NCBI GenBank assembly: GCA_944472155.2
Contig: OX235272.1
Location: 98,400,020 to 98,464,019, forward strand
Reading direction: 5' to 3'
Origin: Trichobilharzia szidati
Lineage: Eukaryota > Platyhelminthes > Trematoda > Strigeidida > Schistosomatidae
DNA length: 64,000 nt
Shown: positions 42,460 through 55,014 of the stretch, in pieces
Layout of the letters: every line of letters begins with the position of its first letter
How positions within the stretch are numbered: the stretch's first letter is position 1
Made by a program: the position numbers and the translations under genes
Notes under the pieces: model-generated
What the model saw: the letters and a program-made list of their open reading frames with translations, nothing else
The model's database searches: none
What the model was told of the DNA's origin: nothing

Positions 42460-43440
42460 CTTCAATGAAAAAATAGGACTAAATATTTAGTACTATCCTC
42501 GAGAGACCTATTGAAAAGCCGCCTATAGAGTAAAAAACGAACCGAGGAATAACACGCGAAAGCCTTCGAATTGCCGCGTATGTCGCAAAGTACTCCACTT
42601 GCTTTCTTTTGCGTTGTTGTTTGTCTTCTTTTGTCTCTCACCATTTCAGCTTCCATTTGACTTTTTGAGTGAGAATGAAGAATGTAGATATTTGCCCATT
42701 TACAATGACAAATGATCTGCAAACATCATTGGTCCCATTTCTTACAATTCCCTCGTGAATTGCGCATTGCCTTCACCAACGACGCAACCTAGATTACAGT
42801 TGTGAAATATACCAATAAAAAAGTATTGATTTATAATACTTCACGATTGTAACTTACAACATAACCGATCTTGTCTGCGAAATAGCTTGCATTTCTTGAA
42901 AACACCCGTTTATAAGAAAATACAGACTGTCATTATTATTAGCCTACCTTGAGTACTATTCACTTGTGATGTTACGAAGAAAATGCTGACAAAAGTATAC
43001 AAGTGGATTACTTATTTTAAATTATTATCAAGAATAAGACTCGATGCCGTACACACCAAAGTTATATGGAGGAATTACTTCAAGCTTTATTTTTTCCCAA
43101 GTATTTGTAATCCATCCAAAACATACTTGGGTTTTTTTGTTAATACGAAGACAATATTTCTATATTTCTTGATGTGTTCCATTGAATGACTAGTTATCAT
43201 ATTGTTCCCATAGACAAAATGGCTGCAACCTTATAATTTAACCATGAACCAAATTTATGTAATTTAAATAATACTTATCCATGCCTGTACAACTGGTGTG
43301 TCCTACACAGGTAGGAAAAAATGTTTTTTACTAAATTACTATTATTAAATATGCTTACTAATCGTATATGTAATTTATCATATTGATGATGCCTGTAAAC
43401 TGGCGTCCCTCGTGTAAAAAATGAGAATATACTATTATTA
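42460..43440 (+). repeat. Interspersed repeat R, copy 2
   Basis: The most complete copy of R. It ends in an ATT tract (43430-43445). The part 42580-43440 matches 7735-8597 in inverted orientation; the first 120 bp have no counterpart there. Small internal echoes of a gcctgtacaa/gcctgtaaac block occur near 43285 and 43390. No conserved protein was seen. Confidence 0.75.
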
Positions 43441-43444
43441 TTAT

Positions 43445-44326
43445 TTATGCGCTTGCTTCTCTCATGGGAAGCCATTCATCTTTGCACATGACCTAAAAGT
43501 AGCTTATACATTCCAATGTGAGGACCTAGGATACTTTGAGGATGTTGTGCAAAATGGATTAGATAAAGTGACTGCTCGGTCGTCTTTATGGAGTCTACAA
43601 TTTAACCTGAACAAATGTGGTTGGATCTGCTTCGGCTCACCCTCAATCGACATGAAAGTAACGCCTCAATCGGCTAGCCTAACCAGAATCCAAAGTGTCG
43701 TCGACTTAGGCCTTAGGTACTCTAGGAATCTAACATTTTCTGAGCTAGTGGCACCACAGGCTCGAAAGTCGAGGATGCTCTTAGGATGCATACCCAGGAA
43801 CTTTAAAGGCAATGAAGCCAAGCTAATTCTGTACAAAACATGTGTGAGGCCACTACTATAATACTGTCAATATATTATTAGCAGCACTCACACATGTGAC
43901 AAGCTAAGAATAGTAAGTATCGAACGATATTTTACCTCCAAACTACTTGGCTACGATTTTAAGGAAGACTACATCCCACGGTGCATGATTCTAAATCTTG
44001 ACCCACTCTGGACGAGACGACTTATTATAAACCTAGTATTCTTCTATCAGGTCCTACACAAAATATCATTCTCAGACAATAAGGAAGGCTCTTTCAGTCT
44101 GCGTAATCAATCCTTCACAGTGACAATAAACGCCTTTAAATCATCATTCCGTGAAAAATTCTTCACAGTCATGGATTCCAAACTATGGAGCAGTTCACCC
44201 CCAGGAATCAGAACCTGTACCTTGGTTGCGAGCCTCGAACCCTTTCACACTACTGATTACATGAATAATAAGAATGCTGCATTTGTTACCGATACAAACC
44301 AAGCATTAGAACGCTTAAATGTCTAA
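43445..44326 (+). pseudogene. CR1-like RT C-terminal fragment
   Basis: One frame from CACFSHGKPF through IFAHDLKVAY, where the catalytic YADD has become AHD, then NLNKCGWICFGS, VVDLGLRYSRNLTFSE, RMLLGCIPRNF and CVRPLL. An in-frame TAA (43859-43861) replaces the usual Glu of LEYC. The same frame goes on to FYQVLHKISF, SFREKFF and the end at 44326. It is 5'-truncated at an ATT tract and lies 30 bp before the Boudicca-like LTR. Confidence 0.78.
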
Positions 44327-44356
44327 ATAATGCCTAAAACTGAATTAATTACACTG

Positions 44357-44708
44357 TGAAGCGGTAAATAATTCCCCAAAATTATTGACCACAGCAATCA
44401 TCACTCAACATTGGATGCTGACCACCACTGTTTAAGTCGACTTGTTTAGCTGAAGGCTTCCAGTCAAGCATCCCCGCCATTTGGTGCTCCGTCGTGTCAC
44501 GTGCGTGCACGATCACTAGCTAGCTAAGCATTCACTTCTACTCGCGATTTTGTCCCGAAATATACTACGTACTTTGGACGACAAAATCTGGTCTTTTGCT
44601 TTGCCTTTGGTACTCGAAGAGTGAACACTATAGAAGTTGTTGGTATAAGATCTTGCGTTAGTATAATCCGTACAACTCGCGAACGTCGATACCTGTAACC
44701 AACTAAAC
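44357..44708 (+). repeat. 5' LTR of the Boudicca-like provirus
   Basis: This matches 49280-49625 with about seven substitutions that I can count by eye. The right border is uncertain by some bases. A tggtgagcccaacc word follows at about 44711, a likely primer-binding site. Confidence 0.85.
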
Positions 44709-44710
44709 TG

Positions 44711-44728
44711 GTGAGCCCAACCACGAAC
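44711..44728 (+). promoter_or_regulatory. Candidate primer-binding site of the Boudicca-like provirus
   Basis: The tggtgagcccaacc directly after the 5' LTR begins like a sequence complementary to a tRNA CCA end. CsRn1-family elements are known to use tRNA-Trp (TGGTGACCCC...). The match here is only partial. Confidence 0.45.
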
Positions 44729-44820
44729 TACATCTTCAATTCACACGCAGATAAACCCGGTGAGTTCGTTCCTTTTTGTGTTTATTCTTGTACTATATTG
44801 TTATCGGCATACTTTTCGTC

Positions 44821-47800
44821 ATGAATGATCCTAGCCCCAGGGTTATTCAGATTCGCTCAACCGCCAAAACAATTCAGCTCGTACCATATTGGCCAGATAA
44901 TGCTGAAACGTGGTTTCAAATAGCTGAGTCTGATTTTTGTGAGCATGGCATAACCGATCAACGTTCACAGTTCCTCGCTGTTATTCACGCCCTACCGCGG
45001 GAATGCAGCAAGTGCGTAACCGTACAGATGTCGAGTCCAGAGTTAAGTAACTCTTACCAGTTGCTCAAAGCATCCATCCTCAATAGAAACGTTCTCACAG
45101 ATCGACAACGTCTGGATGAATTATTTCGTAACATCGAGTTAGGGGATCAGTCAGCCGTGAGCATGCTGGCAAGAATGAAAGAGATCATTGGCCAAAGTCA
45201 GTTCGATGAAGGACTGTTTAGAGAACTATTTTTATCCAAACTGCCACAGTCAGTTCAGACTGTACTTGTGACACTTCAGGGTGTTCTCATGGATGACTTA
45301 GCAGTCTCTGCAGATAGAATTCTAGAGATAGCGAAACGGCCAGTTACCGAAGTATACTCAGTTACCAAACCGACTTTGAGTAAGGATACTGCATTGATAG
45401 TGTTATGCAACTCCGTCCAGCAGATGCTAAGGTCAAACAAGCCTAGCAATTCCTCCCACCGTCGTTCTAAATCCCCTCAACGGCAAAACGCACGTGGACG
45501 ATCTAAGTCCAAAACACGTTCTCTCAAAAATCCTGACTGGTGTTGATATCACAACACCTATGGCAAGGAAGCGAAATGTTGCCGAAAACCTTGTGATTTC
45601 GGCAAAGCCTCCAAGTCTGTGGGAAACTATCCCGCCGGCACGCGTTAGCGGCAACCGTCGCCGGTGGCACTAGCCGCTTACTTTACATCCATGATGTAAT
45701 GAGCCAGACTAGATATCTAGTCGACACAGGCGCCGAAGTCAGCGTCCTTCCTGCTACAGCAGCAGATCGACAGAAGGAACCTAACTTCAACTTACAGGCT
45801 GCAAATGGAAAACCAATTGGAACCTATGGTCGGAAATACGTCTATCTGAACGTAGGTTTGCGCAGACCTATTCAGTGGATTTTCCTTCTCGCTGACGTCA
45901 CAATGCCCATCATCGGCACGGACCTAATTAATCATCATGATTTGCTCGTAGACGTCCGCCGTAAACGACTAATTGACAACACTACTAGTTTGTCTATCAA
46001 AGGCATAACTTACGTAGGCCCCAGCTTGTCAATCGTTAAGATGAAAGCAATCCTCGATCCAACTTTTCAACCGATTGTTGACAAATATCCGGAACTCAGT
46101 TGCCCATCTAAAGATCTCCCGTATATAACCAGCAATGTTATGCACCACATCATAACCTCAGGACAGCCCGTGACATCTAAAGCACGACGACTGGCCCCTG
46201 ACAAACTGAGAATTGCTAGAAACGAATTCGATCATATGCTCACCCTTGGCATCATTCGGCCATCGAATAGTCCATGGGCATCCCCATTGCATATGGTACC
46301 GAAAAAGGATAGCAACGATTGGCGACCCACTGGTGATTACCGACGAGTGAACGCCAAAACAACCCCTGATTGCTACCCTTTGCCTCACATACACGACTTG
46401 ACGGCAACGTTATCTGGAGCATCTATATTCTCCAAAATCGACTTGGTTAAAGCGTATAACCAAATCCCGATGGCAACGGAAGATATTCCGAAAACGGCTA
46501 TCATCACACCTTTCGGACTTTTCGAATTTCTACTTATGCCATTCGGCCTTCGGAATGCCACCCAAACGTTCCAACGCTTTATCGATGAAGTATTTCGCGG
46601 TCTCGACTTTGTATACGCATACTTAGACGACTGCCTCATTGCCAGTCCAGATAAGGAAACTCACCTTAGACACCTGGACTTGGCATTTGAAAGGTTACGC
46701 CAACATGGTGTTACCATCAATATCCAGAAGTGTCAAATAGGCGTTGACTCACTCGATTTTCTGGGTCACACTATTGACTGCCAGGGCATTCGCCCACTGG
46801 CTACTAAAGTCGAAGCGATACTGAACTTTCCGGAGCCAAAACAGTGAAAGTTCTTCGCACTTTTAACGGCTTGGTAATTTATTACTGACGATTTATTCCT
46901 AACTGATTCAACCATTAACAGATCTCCTTCGAGGGAATAACAAGTCTATCGAACTCGACGCGTCTTCTCGACATGATTTTACTCAGGTAAAGAAAGCTAT
47001 TGCGGATGCCACCCTTCTTATGTATCAGAATCCAACGGCACCGTTAAGTGTCTCAGTTGATGCATCAGACAGTGCAATCGGCGCAATTCTGCAACGACTA
47101 GTTAACAAAGAGTGGCAACCACTCGCCTTTTTCTCGAGGCGCCTTCAATTAGCTGAAACGAAGTACAGCACATTTGGAAGAGAACTTCTGGCTATGTACT
47201 GTGCTATACGTCACTTTCGACATTCAGTTGAGGGTCGTGAATTCATAATTTTCACTGAACACAAACCTCTGACGTACTTTCTGAACTCAACTTCAGATAA
47301 GTATTCAGCCAGGGAATCACGACAACTAGATTACGTTTCACAGTTTACATCAGATATTCGCCATGTATTCGGGGTGAACAACGCTGTGGCAGATGCCTTG
47401 TCACGTATTTGTTCCTTCACCCAAATCGACGGCATAGACCTTGTAAAACTGGCCCGTCTTCAAAAAGAAGATACCGAGCTTCAGCGTGAGTTGTCGAAAA
47501 CAACTCTACAATTAGCGGAGAAACCCTTTGGTATAGGAAAAGATACTATTCTCTGCGACATTTCCACTAGTACTCCTCGCCCTATCGTGCCTAAAAGTTT
47601 TCGCCGTAACGTCTTCAATACGTTGCATGGCTTGTCACACCCAGGTATTCGAACTACCGTCAAGCTCGTAGCTAGTCGGTTTTGTTGGCCTGGTATTAAT
47701 AAGGAAGTAAGGGAATTGGCACAGACGTGCTTAGATTGCCAAAAGTGCAAGGTAACAAGACACACCTAAAGCCCTCTTGGCACCTTTCTTACCCCCGATG

Positions 47801-48846
47801 CCCGTTTCGAACACGTCCATATAGATTTAGTTGGCCTCCTTCCAGAATCTCATGGATATACCTATATGTTAACCTGCATCGATCGCTTCACACGATGGCC
47901 TGAAGCAGTACCCCTCAAGGATATATCTGCTGAAACTGTCGCGCGCGTCTTTGTAGACAGATGGATCGCAAACTTTGGATGCCCATCTTCCATAACAACT
48001 GATCGCGGGCGGCAATTCGAAAGCGCTTTATTCTTCGCTTTGACTAAAATCCTTGGTTGCATGCGTTTTCGAACAACAGCCTACCATCCTCAAGCTAATG
48101 GTATGGTAGAACGTCTACACAGACAGTTGAAAGCTGGTTTATCAGCTGCAAATAACACCCATTGGACTGAATCCCTTCCGTTAGTTCTCCTAGGGATACG
48201 AAACGCCTTAAAAACCGATGCTGGTTGTACTACCGCTGAGCTAGTATATGGCACGACACTACGACTGCCAGGTGAGTTTGTTTCTCCCTCGAGCTTCCCA
48301 CCAGCAGTAGACTACTCCTCATACGTCAGTAGGCTTACAGACGCAATGCTTTCAGTTAAACCCGCCCCTCTTCGACCACAGTCTATTGATGTCTTCGTTC
48401 ACCCCTGTTTAAAAACTTCTTCACACGTATTTGTTCATCGTGACTCTGTGCGTCGCCCTCTAGAAACCCCGTGTGACGGACCATATAAGGTAATTAAACG
48501 TATGGATAAATTCTTCGTCTTAGACAAGAAAGGCTGCGAAGACACCGTCAGTATCGACCGTCTGAAACCGGCTTACTTGGAAGGTAATCCTATTAGCCTA
48601 GAGTTAAACGTGCCCAATAATCCACAAGTAATTGAATCTCCTTTAGTCTTCGAAGAACTCCCTAGTACGGCGGAAACCATGAAACTTCGGTCGAACCCTC
48701 TAAAAAACGCGTTCTGGACGTCACATAAGATTCCCAGAATACCTTCACACCTATTACACATAACTGAGTGGTGCGTTCCACCCCACTCATTCGTTTGTGG
48801 TATTAATCAGTATTTCTCTTCAGACACATCAATTCTTTTTATGTAG
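44821..48846 (+). pseudogene. gag-pol of a Boudicca-like (CsRn1 clade) Gypsy element, broken
   Basis: Gag (44821-45543, MNDPSPRV, LVPYWPDNAETWFQIAE) ends at a TGA inside the zinc finger. The family pattern is CWYH-X9-C-X3-C; here the Trp codon is TGA and the rest of the finger follows in frame. A one-base shift near 45640 leads to protease ([13 protein letters not shown], about 45718). RT has [13 protein letters not shown] and YLDD (about 46620), with a stop and frameshifts at 46845-46930. RNase H has SVDASDSAIGAIL (about 47050). The integrase HHCC finger (about 47630-47750) is followed by an in-frame TAA (47767-47769), then a D,D-E core ([19 protein letters not shown]) to 48846. At least four lesions make this copy inactive. 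Confidence 0.9.
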
Positions 48847-49279
48847 CATCACTTAACACAGGTAAAAGATTTTTTCCTATAACCGTACATTATACATGCA
48901 CTTAGAATAAAAGTTAAATGAAATGTATATTTTTTCAATATTATGAACTTTTCATTATTTTACTGTATCGTAGATTCACGTAATTTTTTTGTAAAACACG
49001 CTCATTTGGTACATTTTCCTCGACAAGGTTCTTAGCATTCTTGTTTTCTTTTCCAGGTGCGACGGGAACTGTACAAGAAACAAACGAAGCACGGGATTCA
49101 ACGAACAACATGGAGGAAGCTATGTACAGACACCCTATTAGCATAGGCAGACAGACCAGCAGGCCCTCGTTCAAGCCGCTCGGAAGATTCTTTTCACCCA
49201 TCAGGGAACCATCGAGATTTTTTTACTTCCGGCTGGTCATGTCTTAGGTTCCTCACAAACCCACTAGGGGGGAGTGAGA
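48847..49279 (+). other. 3' untranslated region of the Boudicca-like provirus with purine tract
   Basis: This contains a pyrimidine tract ending cag (AG at 49055-49056), then a short open frame to 49247, and a purine-rich ctaggggggagtgaga directly before the 3' LTR (polypurine tract). The same region is kept in the remnant at 2180-2599. Confidence 0.7.
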
Positions 49280-49625
49280 TGTAGCGGTAAATAATTCCCC
49301 AAAATTATTGACCACAGCAATCATCACTCAACATTGGATGCTGACCACCACTGTTTAAGTCGACTTGTTTAGCTGAAGGCTTCCGGTCAAGCATCCCGGC
49401 CATTTGGTACCCTGTCGTGTCACGTGCGTGCACGATCACTAGCTAGCTAAGCATTCACTTCTACTCGCGATTTTGTCCCGAAATATACTACGTACTTTGG
49501 ACGACAAAATCTGGTCTTTTGCTTTGCCTTTGGTACTCGAAGAGTGAACACTATAGAAGTTGTTGGTATAAGATCTTGCGTTAGTATAATCCGTACAATT
49601 CGCGAACGTCGATACCTGCAACCTC
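49280..49625 (+). repeat. 3' LTR of the Boudicca-like provirus
   Basis: This starts TGTAGCGG and matches the 5' LTR nearly throughout. No obvious short target duplication could be read from the two outer borders. Confidence 0.85.
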
Positions 49626-52200
49626 TAAAATATTAAACCCGGAGATTTCAGAACGTGGTTTGAAGTTGAAAAAGCTTTGAAGCTTTTCGAGAAGCTGAGC
49701 GTACCATGAGTGAATATCATCAGTTAAAAAATCAGATATATTGTCAGAGAATCTAAATCAAAGAAGGTTGAGACACATGAGAAGTATAAATCTGTTGTGC
49801 GTGTACCTAGTTTTGGAACTGAAAGAAACTTGATAGCAATCAGAAACCCCTGAATGGTAAGTGTTACCTATGTTTTATAATGCACAATATACTAGATCCA
49901 AATAAATGAACTAGGAGCGCCTGTAGCAAAGCCAGTGTTAACAGCCATTCAGTGTGTTGCAAAACGACTTACAAAGCGGATAACGTGGTGATCTGGTGAG
50001 TGTACGAACTATCCCAGTTAAAGGTAAGACTTTAATTAGCCAGAATAACATTTCGGGTTGTGGTTTACAATTGGTGGTTACAACAAGCTGAGAAGCTGAT
50101 TATTATTCGGGGTGAAAATATTGGCTGAATACAGATTGCCTGTTTTATTTCAAATAATGAAATTCCTATTTTTTGGATATTTGTGATTTCTCCGTGGCTA
50201 TAAATACGGATGACCATGATCTTTAAGGAAACTAAATAAATTTTCCTAAAACCATTGGTTTTCTTTTACTTGGGGAAACATCTGTTAATACGATTAGAAG
50301 ATTAGGTAGCAAAGTAGGATGTTCCGTGATTGAGAATTGTAGTCGTCGTGTTTTGGATTAATATCGCGATCCTAACTGTTATGGATTTAGGTTTTCCCTC
50401 ATTGTACATTATGATATCTAGAAGTCATAAGCACACCGTCTTCGGTAAATTTAGTCTTACTTTTTAAGTGACTGCAAATAGTGAGTCATTTGAGGTGATA
50501 GGATGAATACCTCTAAACGCTTTCGTTGAGATTAGGGTATATTTACTTTTTTCGAGTGGAAGACGATCTTTTTACCAAGAAGTTTCTTAGGATGTCCGCT
50601 TTTACTTTGAAATTCAAAGATAATGTTAAGTTGCTCACTAAGGTATTAGCTATGGGAGATTACCTTCAGCGGAAACCACTTTAAGGTAACTACGTAGCTT
50701 TAGGCAATGCGTCATAGAAGTAAGCAGCATAGGTTAATTGTGTCTAAATATATTAAACGTTGTATAACTGGTCAAATCGTAGCTTCTACGTACTAGTTAG
50801 TCTTATAAATAATGAATGCACCGTACAAACGTTTACTTTGATTTGCATATCTAGCTCATAGGCATTATACCTGCATGTAGTATACATTTAAGGCTGATAG
50901 AAAGCTGTTCATTTTAGTACTGTCTAGCTGGGAGTTGAAAGACACTGAAATAGTTAGATCATCGGCATACTTAACAAAGTAGATATTCAAACACTGCAGT
51001 TGTTGATCATAGCAATGATGGATATTAGATAACATCACATGATTCAACACCATATTAGAGGTAAATAAAAATTGTTTCTTAGCTCGTCGCCAAGTAGACA
51101 GTCTATTTGATGATGCCACTGCATATTAACTGAATAATGAAGTAACTATCAACTCTAATTTACTGCATTTACTTGTGCTACATACTTGGCGTTTAGCAGT
51201 ATACAGACTTGCAACTGGCTAAATAAGGCGACTTTAGCGTAAGGAACACTACAGAATTATTATTCAACTTGCTAAATCTTACTTAGTTTTGACAACGTGC
51301 TGTTGTATAGAAACAGACGCGAAATCCTATGAATGATTAAATAACAGTCTCATAATACTGTAATAAATCTCCATTCTACTAAGCTTAACATGCATTAATC
51401 AGAATTCACATATTACGAAAGCTCATGGTATAGCGACGCACTGAAGACGTTCAAAAGAAGTAGAAATGAAGAGTATATTAAACATTTTATTAGTTTACAA
51501 GAGAAAATTTTGATGAACTGTATTGGCGTTAGTTTGACAGATTGACATTTCCATCTATTTCACGTCCCACAACCTCCAAATACCTAAAATATGAAGCACA
51601 ACATGAAGTTACGAAAGATAATCATATATATTAGTATATACTGATTCTTTTAATACTAAGTAAAGTTCTCATACAATTAAAAGGATTTTTAGTCCACAGC
51701 TGGTCTTTATATTGACGCCGTATGCATAAATAGACCTCATAAGTTTTCCAGCATTAAAGGATTACACGCAGATTTCAAGATAAACTCTGAAACACCCATA
51801 CTGATGAGACGTCATTCTCTCGTCAATTTTACACAAATTACGTCTGCGTTAAATGAGGTATTGCAAATATGTAGCTTAGAAATTGATCCACAATCTCAGT
51901 AATGTGTAGGGAGCATAGTTTTCTGAAGCCTACAGAAATTACATTCTCATATTTAGGAATCTGTAGTCATCAAATATAAGCTGAACATGCCTCAACTCTA
52001 AGCAACTATGCAGGGCTAACAACATAGAGAAACACTTAAAATATTGTAAGATACGCAGACCTGTTATGTTAATAAGTATAACAATGACATATGATGCAGC
52101 CTAGACATTCAGTCGTGACACTGCATCTGTACTGTTTCAGGTAAATGGAAATTTCAGAAGAAAATCATCTCCACTATTGGTGATCAAAAGCACTGCAGTA
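49626..52200. other. AT-rich stretch, mostly unassigned
   Basis: No gene or complete element was recognised apart from an RT scrap at 50865-51119. Stops are frequent in all frames. Confidence 0.45.
50865..51119 (-). pseudogene. Reverse-transcriptase-like scrap
   Basis: An 84-codon minus-strand frame contains YFVKYADDLTISVSF, a convincing RT palm motif, followed by a QLDSTKMNSFLSALN helix as in non-LTR RTs. No further RT block is readable on either side. Clade not determined. Confidence 0.5.
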
Positions 52201-52214
52201 TTAAATTTAGTGTC

Positions 52215-52330
52215 CGACAAATGTGTGGACAAAAAGGGGACATTTTTGGGATAACGTGGACAAAAAGGGTGTGTTTCATTTCAGAACGGGACAAAATCCG
52301 ATTAAATGGGACAAAGAGGGGACACCATGG
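52215..52330. repeat. Cluster of GGACAAA-type short repeats upstream of the CACTA transposase
   Basis: Four spaced copies of g(g/t)gacaaa (with ggggacattttt and ggggacac variants) lie within about 115 bp. Subterminal short repeats are typical of CACTA elements, so this may mark the left end. I found no matching cluster downstream of the gene. Confidence 0.45.
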
Positions 52331-52788
52331 AAAATTTAAATGTACACTGGAGGTTACTGATAAACTGTAAGTAGTAACATTTTTATATCGAAATTACTTC
52401 ACAACTACTTCAAATGCAGAAAAACGCATCAATTAATTGATACGTTTTTCCTAATGTAATTATAATTACATGTATACATCTACAGTTTCCGGTAGAATAT
52501 TTTCAAAACATCCTACAAGCAGAAGACAGAAGTAAGTGCTAACACTTAAAAGTAAGAATGGCAGTATTATTTTCCTGATAACTAAAGCGTTTTCTGTCAT
52601 ACACTAATCCAGACAGACACACACGCATACACACATGTGTATGTTTGTATATAAATGTAGATACTTTAAGAATAGTGACCAAGAGCATTACACTTCAGTC
52701 ACACTGAAAAATCTTCCTGTGACTTCTTATTGTCACTTTGATTGTCCTAATGTAAGTAGTCAAGGTATTTGCGAATAATGTCAATCAT

Positions 52789-55014
52789 GTGACTCGTATG
52801 AGTCACAGGATATCGTGTAACGAAGATGGTGTTATATGTGAGTTGATGCTTACTGGCCAATCGGTGGAGTTTATGAAAACATCTGTGGTCAGTGTTAATT
52901 GCAGCGCAACCATTTTTTGTTTGTCTGGTTTACAGTCACATAGTGTGCGCGCACTTTTAAACTGTTCACGATGCAGGTAAGTGGTCGCTGTGGTTCATAT
53001 TTAATTTTTCTCCTAGTATAACACTAAATACTCTACATTAAGCCTAAAAAGATTACATCAACGTAACCTACGATTGACCTGCCATTACACCACATTTTAC
53101 AGAAGGCATAAACGTAACTATGCGCAGTTACTAGCGCTGACGTCAACGGAGGATGTCACACGTGCTGTCCTTCCTGTTGAAGTCGAGTCGTCTTCAGTGA
53201 ACACTGATACCATGACCACTGAAACCGAGGTAGTGCCATCGCCACCTTGCAGCAGCCTAACACCAGCTGCTAGTACTTCACAAATGTGCCCACAAGTCTC
53301 TTCTGAACGTGATGAAATGATAAGTGCGCTACTCAATATCATGGTGACCGCGAACATATCACAAGCGGCCGCTAACAGAATCTTGGAGATATTCCGTGCG
53401 AAATTGCCTCAACTACCGACAACTGTTCGAAGTGTCCTCAGAATGTGTGGCTCTTGCGAGTCTAGACTACTTGGAGACGGAATGTATTGCCACATCGGTC
53501 TCCAAAAATGCTTGCAGCACTACATGGAGATGTCTACGGTTGAAAGTCACTACAAGACGATTGAGCTGCAATTGAATGTCGGCGGATTGTCCATCTCCAA
53601 GTCTTCTAACCAGCAGCTATGGACTCTGTTAGGTAGAATTACGGCACCTTTCTTAAGTAGTGTATTCATGATAGGTATATACGGTGGTCCTAGCGAACCG
53701 AGCAGTTATAAAGAGTTATGCAATGACTTAGTATCTGAGCTAAAGGATATATTAAGTCAGGGCATACACATTAACAAACTGAATAGGCTTTTCACCGTTC
53801 GTTTGACAGCCGTCATCTGTGATGCACCGGCTAGGGCGGACGTGAAATTTATAGTAGGTCATAATGCCAGTGCAGGTTGCGACAAATGCACAGTTACTGG
53901 AAGAAAAATTGACGGCAGAATTACATTCGGAAATGGAATTTTTCTAATCCGGACTGATGACAGCTTCCGTCAAAGGATGCAGTCAAGTCACCACCGTGGA
54001 CAGTGTGTTTTTGAGGAAGTAAACATTGACATGGTTAAATGCTTCCCTCTTGACCCAATGCACCTGGTCTATTTAGGGGTAGTTAGGAAGCTTATAAGTC
54101 TCTGGCAAGACTAAGCTAAAAGAAAGGAAATGCACGTAAACCGACCGATGCTTGAAAGCATTGATGGGAAGGTATTAGATTCTGCTCGAATGACACCCAG
54201 GGACTTCCCCAGAAAGTGTAGGGGGCTCACCGAAGTTAGTCGGTGGAAAGCCACTGAATGTCTCATCTTCCTCCTATACCTAGGACCTGTTTTACTTAAG
54301 GACACTATGCCACCCAGAATATACCGCAACTTCCTAAGACTTAGTATAGCTGTTTACCTTCTGTCTAGCAAAAAGTTTTGATGGAAGTACTTGGAAGGTC
54401 GCAGAGATGAGTTAGTCAACTTCATCAATGAGTTTGAAGTGATTTATGGCAAGGAGCACTTAGTTTATAATGTACATTGTCTGCAACACTTAGCGGAAGA
54501 TGTCCATGAAATGGGACCTTTAGAATAGTTTTCGGCGTTCCCATTTGAATCTTATATGCAGACAATTAGGCGTTCTATCCATTCTAACAATGCCATTGCC
54601 AAGCAGGCGGCGCAAAGATTTGCAGAAAAGGTATTTCACGACTGCAAATCAGGAGCAAGACACGATAACGTTATAAATGAATGTGGAGTAGATGTAGATA
54701 GGCAAATAGTTCACACCACGCGTACAGTTATCACTTCCTCTCCACCAGATAACTTCGTCGTAGCCTACCGTAAACCCGGTCTTATAACGCAGATACACAA
54801 GGACAGACTGGCATTTAGACCTTATATGGATGCTTGTGATGTCTTCGACCAGCCATTTAAGTCATCAAATACTGGAATATGGAAATGCTCCAAATTAAGC
54901 CCCTACACGCTAGAAATTAAACCATCAGCTATCACTTGTAAGTGCTTCTGTATTCGTACAGACAAGTATGAAGTATCAGTGCTGTTGCCTCATACTTTAC
55001 CAGAAACTGCTTAG
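52789..55014 (+). pseudogene. CACTA-superfamily (SmTRC1-like) transposase, one frame with three stops
   Basis: An upstream exon (to 52976) ends at a CAG/gtaagt donor. An acceptor ttttacag (AG at 53101-53102) restores the frame in phase 2, joining CSRC to RRHKRN, so a 126-bp intron is likely. The downstream exon runs in one frame from 53103 to 55014. It holds NVGGLSISKSSNQQLW, IGIYGGPSEP, ICDAPARADVKFIVGH, CDKC, LIRTDDSFRQ, CFPLDPMHLVYLGVVRKL, RWKATECLIFLLYLGP, YGKEHLVYNVHCLQHL and FSAFPFESYMQT, blocks I know from animal CACTA-like transposases. Three in-frame stops occur: TAA (54112), TGA (54379) and TAG (54526). No frameshift is seen over more than 1900 bp. Terminal repeats were not identified. 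Confidence 0.8.
52977..53102 (+). other. Predicted intron in the CACTA transposase
   Basis: GT-AG intron: donor cag/gtaagt and acceptor ttttacag/a. Removing it joins two open frames in phase (Arg codon split 2+1). An alternative acceptor ctcctag at 53016 would not keep the frame. Confidence 0.6.

Noticed and set aside
51800..51830. Hammerhead-like ctgatgagacg...cgtc
   Set aside because: The core start and a stem are present, but the required GAAA after the stem is missing.
52791..52808. gtgactcgtatgagtcac as a regulatory palindrome
   Set aside because: A 7-bp stem with a 4-base loop next to the CACTA exon is within chance for this length, with no second copy.
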